Positions 1 to 7,560 of a stretch of DNA of 64,000 nucleotides are shown piece after piece (position 1 is the stretch's first letter; each line of letters begins with the position of its first letter). The position numbers and the translations under genes are program-made. This stretch comes from Photobacterium rosenbergii (GTDB lineage Bacteria > Pseudomonadota > Gammaproteobacteria > Enterobacterales > Vibrionaceae): positions 62,001 to 126,000 of the forward strand of contig NZ_PYMB01000009.1 of NCBI RefSeq assembly GCF_003026455.1, read 5' to 3'. The notes beneath the pieces are model-generated. The model saw only the letters and a list, made by a program, of their open reading frames with translations. It searched no databases and was not told the DNA's origin.

Positions 1-413
1 AAGTGTTCGACGAGCTTAACAAGAAGTCTGGTCTTCTAGGTGTATCTGGCCTGACTAGCGACTGTCGCGGCATCATCGAAGCGATGGAAAACGGCCACGA
101 AGGCGCAACACTGGCATTTGAACTGTTCTGCTACCGTGTAGCTAAGTACATCGGTTCTTACATGGTTGCACTAGACGAGCTAGACGCGATCATCTTCACT
201 GCGGGTATCGGTGAGAACTCTCAGCCAATCCGTAGCAAGATCCTAGAGAACCTGAAGATCTTCGGCTACCGCGAAGACGAAGAAGGCAACGCTGCAGCAC
301 GCTTTGGCAACGCTGGTATCATCACCAAACCAAATACGCCAGTTGCTATGGTTATCCCAACGAACGAAGAGTGGGTAATCGCCAAAGAGTCAATGGAACT
401 GCTACACGCTTAA
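1..413 (+). CDS. ackA: acetate kinase, C-terminal part (5' truncated by window)
   Basis: This is the last 136 or so residues of acetate kinase, which makes acetyl phosphate and ADP from acetate and ATP in the cytoplasm. The segment NKKSGLLGVSGLTSDCR, the GGIGEN-like FTAGIGENS and the terminal VIPTNEEWVIA block match the C-terminal ASKHA domain of AckA. The reading frame is open to the window edge, so the gene starts outside; the GTG at base 3 is an internal valine codon, not a start. A strong hairpin terminator follows the stop by about 28 bases, so any pta partner would have to lie upstream or in another transcript. Confidence 0.96.
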   Translation, partial: VFDELNKKSGLLGVSGLTSDCRGIIEAMENGHEGATLAFELFCYRVAKYIGSYMVALDELDAIIFTAGIGENSQPIRSKILENLKIFGYREDEEGNAAARFGNAGIITKPNTPVAMVIPTNEEWVIAKESMELLHA

Positions 414-440
414 TTGCAAGTTCCGGTATAGACACTATAG

Positions 441-473
441 AAACCGCCAGCAGAGATGCTGGCGGTTTTTTTA
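441..473 (+). terminator. Rho-independent terminator of ackA
   Basis: A perfect 12-bp stem AAACCGCCAGCA / TGCTGGCGGTTT closes a GAGA tetraloop at 441-468 and runs into a T tract. It lies directly after the ackA stop codon. Confidence 0.93.
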
Positions 474-502
474 TCGCTAGAACTCATCACCATCTGGGAA
501 GT

Positions 503-949
503 TTATATCGATATCGGCGGAACAGATGAGGAAAGACGCTTTTTTACGATAGCCGCCCTGATGTGGTCGTAGATGAAGTTGAACACGAAGGCATAGAGAG
601 TAATAAATACCGTCACACCAATATCCATAATCAGCGCTTGGTAGAGGCTCACCCCCAAGATCACAGCCATGACAGGGATAGTCAGCACCAGCAGGCCAAG
701 CTCGAACAAAATCACATGGAAGACTCGCATCGCGATAGTGCGCTGGGTTTTGTCCCCCGGAAAAAACTTGTCGAATATCCAGTTGAAGACAAAGTTCCAG
801 GCCATGGCTATGGTCGCAATGATTATCATAGTTCCTGATAAGGCCCCGACCTGATGGTCTGTAAAGGTCATCAGCAACACAATCGACAGCGATACCGCCA
901 ACACTTCGAACAACACGGCGTGGAACACGCGCTCTATAGCACCCATCAA
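503..949 (-). CDS. PACE family multidrug (chlorhexidine-type) efflux protein
   Basis: The 148-residue product has four membrane segments arranged as two bacterial-transmembrane-pair repeats. Each repeat opens with RVFH-VLFE (residues 7-15 and about 75-83) and closes with WNF-FN-IFD or FVFNFIYD. This is the signature of the proteobacterial antimicrobial compound efflux (PACE) family, whose prototype AceI exports chlorhexidine by proton antiport. Glu15, the membrane-embedded acidic residue essential in AceI, is present. Length is normal for the family. Two consecutive ATG codons open the frame. The gene stands alone between the ackA terminator and the LysR gene, all on different transcripts. 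The native substrate is unknown; short diamines have been proposed for the family. Confidence 0.88.
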   Translation of the reverse strand: MMGAIERVFHAVLFEVLAVSLSIVLLMTFTDHQVGALSGTMIIIATIAMAWNFVFNWIFDKFFPGDKTQRTIAMRVFHVILFELGLLVLTIPVMAVILGVSLYQALIMDIGVTVFITLYAFVFNFIYDHIRAAIVKKRLSSSVPPISI

Positions 950-1061
950 TCTATCTCCTCTTGTTTCATGGGCTACAAAAGAGCGTGCATTTTGGCAGCT
1001 TGAAACCTAACAGCAAGATAGTGCTCATCACACATCGTGATAGCTTATCTGCGTTATTGCT

Positions 1062-1985
1062 CTAAGCGTTCCTTTGGGGGTTACAGAGTAGTTCTGTGAA
1101 TGCCTGAACCGCCGAGGACAGGCTGTCGGGCTTGGCCTTGGTAATTAGGTAGAACTGGCTCTCTAGTTTCCATTTATCTGGCTGTAGGGCGATTAGGTGC
1201 CGGCAGGCGTGATTTTGCTCTATTAGGTGCGTTGGCAGGAAGCTGAGGTGGCTGCCTGCAAGCGTGAGCATCAAGCCAGATTCGACATGCCAACCGCTAT
1301 AGAGTTTGGCTCCGGGGTGTTGTTCGATTTCAAGCAGGCGCTTCATGGACTCGGCTGCGTAGCCCCCCATATTGATCCGGCAGCCTGAAAGCGCATAGTC
1401 ATTGACGGTTATCGCCTCTGCCAAATCTCGGCGGGCATATAAGTGGCTTTGCTCGACAAACAGCGGGGTAGCAAATTCAAAGGCTGCGAGTTGGTGTTCA
1501 CCGAGTACGCAGATCATCATGTCCAGCTGGCCGCTTGAGAGCTTTTCGTTGAGCTGGGTGAAGTCACCGACATCCAAGGTCACCTCGACATCGTCACTGA
1601 GTTGGTAGAATTGCTCTATTGCCCCGAGCAGCGGGTTGTGGGTTAGTGTCGCAGTATTATCCAAGCAGCCAACCCGCACATGGCCTGATAAAGTTGACTG
1701 TACCCCTTTGAGTTTGAAGGCATATTCAGTCAGCATTGCGCTAATTTCATTTGCATAATTATACACCGACCTCCCTTCGTCAGTCAGCTCGAAGCCGCTC
1801 CTTCCCCGCTTGCAAAGGCTGACCCCCAAGCTTTTTTCCAATGTGATAAGCTGGTTGCTCAGCACGGGTTGGCTCAGTCCTGTGCTATGGGTAGCGTTGC
1901 TGATCCCGCCCTGTTCAACGATTTCGCGGAATAACTCTAGGCGGCGTAAGTCTCTTTTGTCCAGTGATGGGGCTTGGATGGCCAT
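1062..1985 (-). CDS. LysR-family transcriptional regulator
   Basis: The product is a 307-residue LysR-type regulator. It has an N-terminal winged helix-turn-helix at about residues 9-67 (LELFREIVEQGGISNATHSTG, then SQPVLSNQLITLEKSLGVSL) and a periplasmic-binding-like effector domain to the C terminus. The open frame extends upstream to 2051, but ATG 1985 starts the conserved DNA-binding domain directly and has a GGAAAA Shine-Dalgarno-like stretch before it. The gene is divergent from the permease/DUF917/HyuA operon across a 118-bp gap, the usual arrangement for a LysR protein controlling its neighbour. The effector is not deducible and should be a substrate or intermediate of that operon. Confidence 0.9.
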   Translation of the reverse strand: MAIQAPSLDKRDLRRLELFREIVEQGGISNATHSTGLSQPVLSNQLITLEKSLGVSLCKRGRSGFELTDEGRSVYNYANEISAMLTEYAFKLKGVQSTLSGHVRVGCLDNTATLTHNPLLGAIEQFYQLSDDVEVTLDVGDFTQLNEKLSSGQLDMMICVLGEHQLAAFEFATPLFVEQSHLYARRDLAEAITVNDYALSGCRINMGGYAAESMKRLLEIEQHPGAKLYSGWHVESGLMLTLAGSHLSFLPTHLIEQNHACRHLIALQPDKWKLESQFYLITKAKPDSLSSAVQAFTELLCNPQRNA

Positions 1986-2103
1986 GGCGATTTTCCATAT
2001 TATTTTTCGAATGTTTGCATTCAATAATATGTATTTATTCGAATGTAACAAGCTGCTAACTTTTTTTATGTGATATTTAGGGATAAAAATGCAGGGTGGC
2101 TGA
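1986..2103. promoter_or_regulatory. Divergent promoter region, LysR gene and permease operon
   Basis: This 118-bp AT-rich gap separates two genes read away from each other and must hold both promoters and the LysR binding site. I see the T-N11-A type element TTCGAATGTTTGCATTCAAT near 2006-2025, an imperfect dyad (GAATG/CATTC) of the kind LysR proteins bind. This is inference from position and symmetry only. Confidence 0.4.
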
Positions 2104-3405
2104 ATGACCGAGAAAGGAAAGGATTCAAAAATAAACGACTTCGAACTGGAGCCGGTACCGCAGCAGGCAAAGCGGAGCTGGATAGTGATCAGCTTGATTT
2201 GGCTAGCGATCGGGATTGATATCTCGGGTTTGTTCCTCGGGGCTTTCCTCAGCAGCGGCCTGCCGATAGATCAGGCCCTGACCGCCACATTTGTCGGTTC
2301 GGCGCTTTTGGCGGTACTCGCTATGCTATGTGCCAACATCGGTTATCAGGCAGGGGTATCGACCCCTCTGGTCAGCAGCGCAGTGTTTGGCCGCTTAGGT
2401 GGAAAAACCATGGGTGCCATCACCGGGATCTCACTGGTGGGGTGGTTTGCCTTCCAGGCAGATTTCTTTGCCTTGATTATGGTAGATGCCCTGGCGAAAT
2501 ATGATGTCGTGGTTTCCCACGGGACTGCCCTGGTGGGTGGCGGCCTGTTGATGATGGTGACTGCCATTTATGGGGTACGGGCTCTGGGTAAGCTCAGTAC
2601 CTATTCTGTCCCTCTGATGGTGACGTTGATTACGATTGGTTTGTATATGGCCTCTGGTGCCACGTCGTCCTCAACCAAGGCCATTGAGTCACCATTGTCG
2701 ATGGGTGAAGCGATTTCCTTTGTGATGTCTATCTGGATCCTTGCGGCGGTCGCTGCACCGGATATTGCCCGTTATGCCAAGACCCGCAAAGATGCCATTC
2801 TCGGCGCAGGGTTCGGTTTCTTGTTTGGTAACAGTGCCATCATTGTCGTTGCGCTGCTGCTAACCCAGATGACCGGTACCGATAACCTTGTTGATGTTTT
2901 CTTCTCGCTAGGTCTGGGACTGGCCGCGATTATCGTATTGGTGTTTGCCCAGTGGACGACTAACAGCAGTAACCTGTGCTCCGGCGCACTGGGTATGTCG
3001 GTAACGCTGCCGTCAGTACCGCGCCCGCTGCTTGTGGTGCTGATGACCATTGTCGGCTTGGCGATTGCCCAGTTTGGTATGGTGGATATGTTCACGGCAT
3101 TCCTGACCTTGCTGGGTGTGACTATTGCCCCGTCAGCCGGTGTCTATCTGGCGCAATACTACCTGATTGACAAAGAAGCCCTGACTTTCGAGCGGATCTC
3201 CAATGCCCCTGACTGGATGTTCAAGGGCTTGGCTGCGTGGGGCTTCGGTAGTGTGATCAGTGCCTGTACGGCAGGTGAGTTTTTCGGATTGTTTACGCTA
3301 ACCAGTATTTCGGCCATTGACGGCATCCTTGCCTCGCTGGTGGCTTACATGGCGCTCGTAAAGTTGTCAGTCGTTGAAAAGGAGACAGCGCGTGATTATC
3401 AATGA
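2104..3405 (+). CDS. NCS1-family cytosine permease-like transporter
   Basis: A 433-residue integral membrane protein with about twelve hydrophobic segments. The short N-terminal tail EPVPQQAKRSW resembles the VPQSAR motif of CodB, and the VGWFAFQADFFA stretch near residue 118 corresponds to the substrate-site QVGWFG region of the nucleobase:cation symporter 1 family. It should import a nucleobase, hydantoin or similar small heterocycle with a cation. It is the first gene of an operon: its stop overlaps the GTG start of the DUF917 gene by 14 bp. Partnership with DUF917 and a hydantoinase-type protein argues for a ring compound rather than cytosine itself; no cytosine deaminase is present nearby. 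Confidence 0.82.
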   Translation: MTEKGKDSKINDFELEPVPQQAKRSWIVISLIWLAIGIDISGLFLGAFLSSGLPIDQALTATFVGSALLAVLAMLCANIGYQAGVSTPLVSSAVFGRLGGKTMGAITGISLVGWFAFQADFFALIMVDALAKYDVVVSHGTALVGGGLLMMVTAIYGVRALGKLSTYSVPLMVTLITIGLYMASGATSSSTKAIESPLSMGEAISFVMSIWILAAVAAPDIARYAKTRKDAILGAGFGFLFGNSAIIVVALLLTQMTGTDNLVDVFFSLGLGLAAIIVLVFAQWTTNSSNLCSGALGMSVTLPSVPRPLLVVLMTIVGLAIAQFGMVDMFTAFLTLLGVTIAPSAGVYLAQYYLIDKEALTFERISNAPDWMFKGLAAWGFGSVISACTAGEFFGLFTLTSISAIDGILASLVAYMALVKLSVVEKETARDYQ

Positions 3406-4531
3406 ACAAATGATCGATGATATTGCCCTTGGCGCAACAGTGCTGGGGACGGGGGGCGGGGGCGACCCTTACAGTGGTGCCCTGATGGCCAAAGTCGCCA
3501 TTGCCAATGCCGCCAAACCGGTTGAGATCATTGCTCTCGATGATGTTGAAGACGGCTGGATGACAGTGCCTTCATCGATGATTGGCGCGCCTACGGTGGC
3601 AATTGAGAAAATCAATTCACGGGATCAGATGTTGGTGGCGTTCGAGGCCATGGAACAAGCTGTGGGGTGTGACATTGAAGCGACCTATCCGATCGAGGTC
3701 GGCGGGTTTAACTCTTTGATCCCTATTTTGGTTGCGGCGCAGAAAGGTATTCCGGTGATCGACTGTGATGCCATGGGAAGGGCATTCCCTGAATCGCAGA
3801 TGGTGACGTTTTATCTCGATGGGTTGCCATCGGCTCCCAATACTCTGGCTGATGAGAAAGGCAATGTCGTGACCTTGCACCCGCTTGATGGGGTATGGTC
3901 AGAGCGATTTGCCCGTCCGATCACCGAGCAGATGGGCGGTTCGGCAGCGATGTGCGACTACCCGATGCGCGGAGAATCGCTCAAACGCAGCGCCCTGCCG
4001 GCAACCCTGACCAAGGCGATGAAGATAGGTCAGGCAATCCGCAAAGCGAACGATGAAGGCAAGAGTGGCGTGGCGGCAGTGCTGGATATCGTCGGGGGCC
4101 ACAAAATTATCAGCGGTAAAATTGTTGATATTGAAAGGAACACCAGCGGCGGCTTTGTCAAAGGCGGCGTGACGATTGAACGGCTCAAACATGCAGGCCC
4201 AGAGTCAACAGTTGATAATGTGTACGTCCACTTCCAGAACGAGCTGCTGCTTGCTCACGAAGGGGTAAAAGCCGGTGATTTAGCCGAGGATAACCTATTG
4301 GCGGTGACGCCGGATCTGATCTCGATTTTGGATCACGAAACCGGTCACCCTATTACCACCGAGCAGCTGCGCTACGGCCAGCGGGTGGATCTTATTGCCT
4401 ACCCTTGTGATGAAAAGTGGCGGACCGACAAAGGTATCGAAGTGGCAGGGCCGGCTTACTTCGGTTACCCAGCCCAGTATTGTCCGGTGGAATTATTGAA
4501 GCCGTTAACCCCAACGACCCAAGCGAAATAG
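3392..4531 (+). CDS. DUF917 family protein (putative S-methylthiohydantoin desulfurase-like)
   Basis: The 379-residue product begins with the DUF917 hallmark DDIALGATVLGTGGGGDPY (residues 9-27) and is collinear with the family over its whole length. I chose GTG 3392 because AGGAGA lies 6-7 bases upstream; the longer TTG-initiated frame at 3374 has no ribosome site. The start overlaps the permease gene, so translation is probably coupled. DUF917 proteins are commonly encoded next to HyuA-type hydantoinase/oxoprolinases, as here. From memory, part of this Pfam family has been tied to desulfurisation of S-methyl thiohydantoins in ergothioneine-type breakdown; whether this member does that is not shown by the sequence. 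Confidence 0.82.
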   Translation: MIINEQMIDDIALGATVLGTGGGGDPYSGALMAKVAIANAAKPVEIIALDDVEDGWMTVPSSMIGAPTVAIEKINSRDQMLVAFEAMEQAVGCDIEATYPIEVGGFNSLIPILVAAQKGIPVIDCDAMGRAFPESQMVTFYLDGLPSAPNTLADEKGNVVTLHPLDGVWSERFARPITEQMGGSAAMCDYPMRGESLKRSALPATLTKAMKIGQAIRKANDEGKSGVAAVLDIVGGHKIISGKIVDIERNTSGGFVKGGVTIERLKHAGPESTVDNVYVHFQNELLLAHEGVKAGDLAEDNLLAVTPDLISILDHETGHPITTEQLRYGQRVDLIAYPCDEKWRTDKGIEVAGPAYFGYPAQYCPVELLKPLTPTTQAK

Positions 4532-4542
4532 GAGTACGTGAT

Positions 4543-6156
4543 ATGGAAGAGAAACAGTTTCGCTTAGGCCAATTTCGTCTAGGGATTGATGTGGGCGGTA
4601 CCAACACCGACGGAGTGTTGTTGGATGCTGCGCTCAACTGTGTTGCCAAGGTCAAAGTGGCGACCACTGCCGATATTGCCTCTGGGATTGATGGGGCTAT
4701 CTCTGCATTGTTGCAGCAGGCAAATATCACCGGCGATCAGGTTCAGCATGCCATGTTGGGCACGACCCAGTGCACCAATGCGATAGTCGAGCGCAAGGGG
4801 TTGGACAGGGTAGGGATGATCCGTCTCTCACTGCCAAGCGGCAGCAGTGTGCCACCACTTTGTGGTTGGAGCCGAGAGTGGCAGGATTTGCTGGGAGGTC
4901 ATTTTTACGAGGCGCATGGTGGTTATGAATACGACGGCCAGCTTATTGCCGAGATCCAACAAGCCGAAATCCGCCAGTTGTGCCAGCAAATGCGCGGCAA
5001 GGTTGATTCGGTAGCGATTTGTGGTGTGTTCTCGCCGGTAAACAACCAGCAGGAGTTGCAGGTTGCGCAATGGCTGCGTGAAGAGTTGCCGGGCGTAGGG
5101 CTTTCCCTGTCGCATAAAATCGGTAGCCTTGGCATGCTCGAGCGCGAGAATGCCACCATCCTCAATGCTGCCTTGCAGGGAACAGCCAAACGTTTTGTCG
5201 AAGGTTTCTGCCATGCACTCGAGGCGCACCGCATCAATGTGACACCATATTTCGGCCAGAATGACGGCACCTTGATGTCGCAGGAGTTTGCCCTTAAATA
5301 TCCGATATTGACTGTGGCCTGCGGGCCGACCAACTCAATCCGTGGTGCCAGTCACCTGACTAAATTGGCCGACGCAATTGTGGTCGATGTCGGCGGCACT
5401 ACGTCAGATATTGGCGCGTTGACCCACGGCTACCCGCGTGAATCGAGTGCAGCGGTGGAGCTTGGCGAGGTCCGCACTAACTTCCGGATGCCGGATATCC
5501 TAGCTATCGGCATTGGCGGCGGTACGGTGGTCAAAGGGGTTGAAAGCGGAGTTGATGGCAGCATTCAAGGTAGTGATGCCCGTTCGCTGGAGCTAGGCCC
5601 GGAGAGTGTCGGCCACCAGTTGACCCATAAGGCACGCAGCTTTGGTGGTGATACCCTGACTTTGACCGATATTGCGCTGGAAATGGGTGCCATGACATGG
5701 ACAGGCGAGCCGCAGGCACAGCCCCTTGGCATTGACATGATCACTGCCGATCGGGTTTACCAACAAATGGTAGAGCGGGTTGAGGAGGGGATCGATAAGA
5801 TGAAAACCTCGGCCGCCAAGGTGCCGGTGATACTGGTAGGTGGCGGCAGTGCCTTGCTACCCGATAGCTTCAGTGGGGTGAGTGAAGTTGTCCGTCCCGA
5901 ACATTTCGAAGTCGCCAATGCTATCGGGGTAGCGCTTGGTGAGATTTCCGGTCAGCTGGATAAAATCGTTGAGGTCGCCCCGGATCAACGCCAGGCAATA
6001 CTGAAGGCACTGGAAATAGAAGCAGAGCAGATGGCAGTAGAAGCCGGCGCTTGCCCTGACAGTGTGCAAGTGATCGAGCGCCATGAAATTCCTCTCAGTT
6101 ACCTGCAGGGCAACCGGGTCCATGTGAAGATCAAAGCGGCGGGAAAAATCGCCTAG
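4543..6156 (+). CDS. hydantoinase/oxoprolinase family protein (HyuA-type)
   Basis: The 537-residue protein is an ATP-dependent ring-opening amidohydrolase homologue (Hydant_A_N followed by Hydantoinase_A). The N-terminal ASKHA nucleotide-binding motif GIDVGGTNTD is at residues 14-23, the family motif LGTTQCTNAIVERKG lies near residue 72, and a second phosphate-binding motif VVDVGGTTSDIG lies near residue 282. ATG 4543 is preceded by GGAG at 4531-4534; the frame upstream of it overlaps DUF917 and is not used. It follows DUF917 by 11 bp. The HyuB partner found with many HyuA enzymes is absent, and DUF917 takes its place. Likely role: hydrolysis of a hydantoin, oxoproline or related lactam. Confidence 0.86.
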   Translation: MEEKQFRLGQFRLGIDVGGTNTDGVLLDAALNCVAKVKVATTADIASGIDGAISALLQQANITGDQVQHAMLGTTQCTNAIVERKGLDRVGMIRLSLPSGSSVPPLCGWSREWQDLLGGHFYEAHGGYEYDGQLIAEIQQAEIRQLCQQMRGKVDSVAICGVFSPVNNQQELQVAQWLREELPGVGLSLSHKIGSLGMLERENATILNAALQGTAKRFVEGFCHALEAHRINVTPYFGQNDGTLMSQEFALKYPILTVACGPTNSIRGASHLTKLADAIVVDVGGTTSDIGALTHGYPRESSAAVELGEVRTNFRMPDILAIGIGGGTVVKGVESGVDGSIQGSDARSLELGPESVGHQLTHKARSFGGDTLTLTDIALEMGAMTWTGEPQAQPLGIDMITADRVYQQMVERVEEGIDKMKTSAAKVPVILVGGGSALLPDSFSGVSEVVRPEHFEVANAIGVALGEISGQLDKIVEVAPDQRQAILKALEIEAEQMAVEAGACPDSVQVIERHEIPLSYLQGNRVHVKIKAAGKIA

Positions 6157-6221
6157 CCATTATCGATCCAGCTTAATCGAAAACCTATTGCAGCAAGCAA
6201 TAGCCCACAGTAAGAAACGAA

Positions 6222-6257
6222 GGAGCCCGGTGCGGGATATCGCCCCGGGCTTTGTTT
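6222..6257 (+). terminator. Terminator of the permease-DUF917-HyuA operon
   Basis: AGCCCGG (6224-6230) pairs with CCGGGCT (6245-6251); the loop itself contains GCG/CGC and can extend the stem. A TTTGTTTT tract follows. It sits between the convergent HyuA and LacI genes and may serve both. Confidence 0.8.
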
Positions 6258-6285
6258 TCTATCGTTGGAGTATCAAGTGTCCCTG

Positions 6286-7341
6286 TTATTGGTCAAGCAA
6301 CCTTAGCGCCTTATCCAGTAACTGCTTGGCTTGTTGGATATGCTCCTTGCCTTTATGTTGCGCAGCTGTACTTTCTCGCTCGATGAGCGTGACATCGATA
6401 TGGGTGATGTCTACTTGATCTGCAGGGGCTGTGAGTAGTTTGTTGACTGCCGTTTGGCCGAGTAATTTGAAATCCTGCTTGATGGTGGTCAGTGGCGGGG
6501 TGAAAAATGCACTGTCCTCTGTGCCATCAAAGCCAATTACCGATACGCTGCCTGGCACGTCGATACCCATCTCATTGAGTGCGCGAAGTGCCCCAAGGGC
6601 CATCTGGTCATTGGCGACCAGCACACAGTCGAAGTGGCGGTTTTGCACAATTGCTTGGCGCATGGTTTGGTAGCCGCTCGAGGCAGACCAGTCACCTTCG
6701 TATTGGGCGACAATACCTATATGGTGGCTGGCGAATACATCCTGCCAAATTTGGGTCCTTTGCTGGGAAGCATAGGAGGCATTGGGGCCGGTCAGTAAAA
6801 CAGGCTGGGTCCGTCCATGCTCCAGAAGCAGTTTGGCTCCTTGCTTTGCACCCTTGCCGTTGGCACTGCACACTGCATTGACCTGAGTGCCGTCCGGCAC
6901 ATCAATAAATAGCAGTTTTACCTTGGTGTATTTTTGCACCAGTTCGCTAGCAAGCTCACTGGATACCGGTGCGTTGATAATTATCGACTCAACCTGTTGG
7001 GCGATCAGCTCCCTGACGGCACTTTCAATGTCCTGATCATCAAGCTTGTCCACTGCCGAGATGGCCAGTGTATAGCCAGCGTCATGGGCTTGCAGGCGAA
7101 CCCCATTGGCTATCATCGCCGCACCATGAAATGCCATATCCAGAGTGATTAAGCCAATGATTTTATTCTGGACTTTTAGTGCCTGCGCCGCTTTGTTTGG
7201 GATATAACCGAGCTCTTCAATCGCCGCCAGCACCCTCTCCCTGGTTTTGCTCGAGACATTTTCCGCTCCGTTGGTTACCCGGGATACCGTTTGGGTAGAG
7301 ACACCGGCCAAACGGGCGACATCTTTGAAAGTTGCAGTCAT
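6286..7341 (-). CDS. LacI-family repressor of the alpha-galactoside locus
   Basis: A 351-residue LacI/GalR regulator: helix-turn-helix FKDVARLAGVSTQTVSRVTN near residues 5-24, hinge helix YIPNKAAQALK, then a sugar-binding type I periplasmic-binding-protein domain with the C-terminal VIGFDGTEDS and LTTIKQD motifs. The start at 7341 gives the canonical M-x-T-F-K-D-V-A N terminus; the upstream open frame to 7452 crosses the operator and is not coding. It is divergent from the GH36 alpha-galactosidase gene. A 16-bp perfect palindrome 70 bp upstream of its own start and a second, near-identical site just before the GH36 start imply repression of both genes. The inducer is probably an alpha-galactoside or galactose. 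Confidence 0.92.
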   Translation of the reverse strand: MTATFKDVARLAGVSTQTVSRVTNGAENVSSKTRERVLAAIEELGYIPNKAAQALKVQNKIIGLITLDMAFHGAAMIANGVRLQAHDAGYTLAISAVDKLDDQDIESAVRELIAQQVESIIINAPVSSELASELVQKYTKVKLLFIDVPDGTQVNAVCSANGKGAKQGAKLLLEHGRTQPVLLTGPNASYASQQRTQIWQDVFASHHIGIVAQYEGDWSASSGYQTMRQAIVQNRHFDCVLVANDQMALGALRALNEMGIDVPGSVSVIGFDGTEDSAFFTPPLTTIKQDFKLLGQTAVNKLLTAPADQVDITHIDVTLIERESTAAQHKGKEHIQQAKQLLDKALRLLDQ

Positions 7342-7410
7342 TGCTTGCCATCCATTTTGAACATCTAAGCATTCTATCATGAACACGGAGAAAGGCATTT
7401 TTGATGCTTT

Positions 7411-7426
7411 ATGTTTTCGAAAACAT
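7411..7426. promoter_or_regulatory. LacI-type operator 1 (alpha-galactoside locus)
   Basis: ATGTTTTCGAAAACAT is a perfect 16-bp palindrome with the central CG step typical of LacI-family operators. It lies in the lacI-proximal half of the divergent promoter region and abuts a CRP-like site. Confidence 0.8.
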
Positions 7427-7428
7427 TT

Positions 7429-7444
7429 AGTGATGAGTCTCACG
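7429..7444. promoter_or_regulatory. CRP-like site
   Basis: AGTGA-TGAGTC-TCACG keeps the GTGA-N6-TCAC core of the CRP consensus. It starts two bases after operator 1, the usual combination for a catabolite-repressed sugar operon. Confidence 0.6.
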
Positions 7445-7532
7445 TAACTCAATTATCAAAAGGATCTTTGATCACATTTTCATCGGTTTTGGCTTTTTAA
7501 GTGAGGTGTTAGTGATCTAGTTTGTTTTTAAA

Positions 7533-7546
7533 TGTTATCGAAAACA
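7533..7546. promoter_or_regulatory. LacI-type operator 2 (alpha-galactoside locus)
   Basis: TGTTATCGAAAACA differs by one base per half from operator 1 (TGTTTTCGAAAACA). It ends 14 bp before the GH36 start codon. The two site centres are 121 bp apart, compatible with repressor-mediated looping. Confidence 0.72.
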
Positions 7547-7560
7547 ATTTTTGAGAGACT

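Noticed and set aside
6286-7452. Longer LacI start at 7452
   Set aside because: The added 37 codons cover the operator palindrome and promoter; ATG 7341 gives the canonical DNA-binding N terminus.
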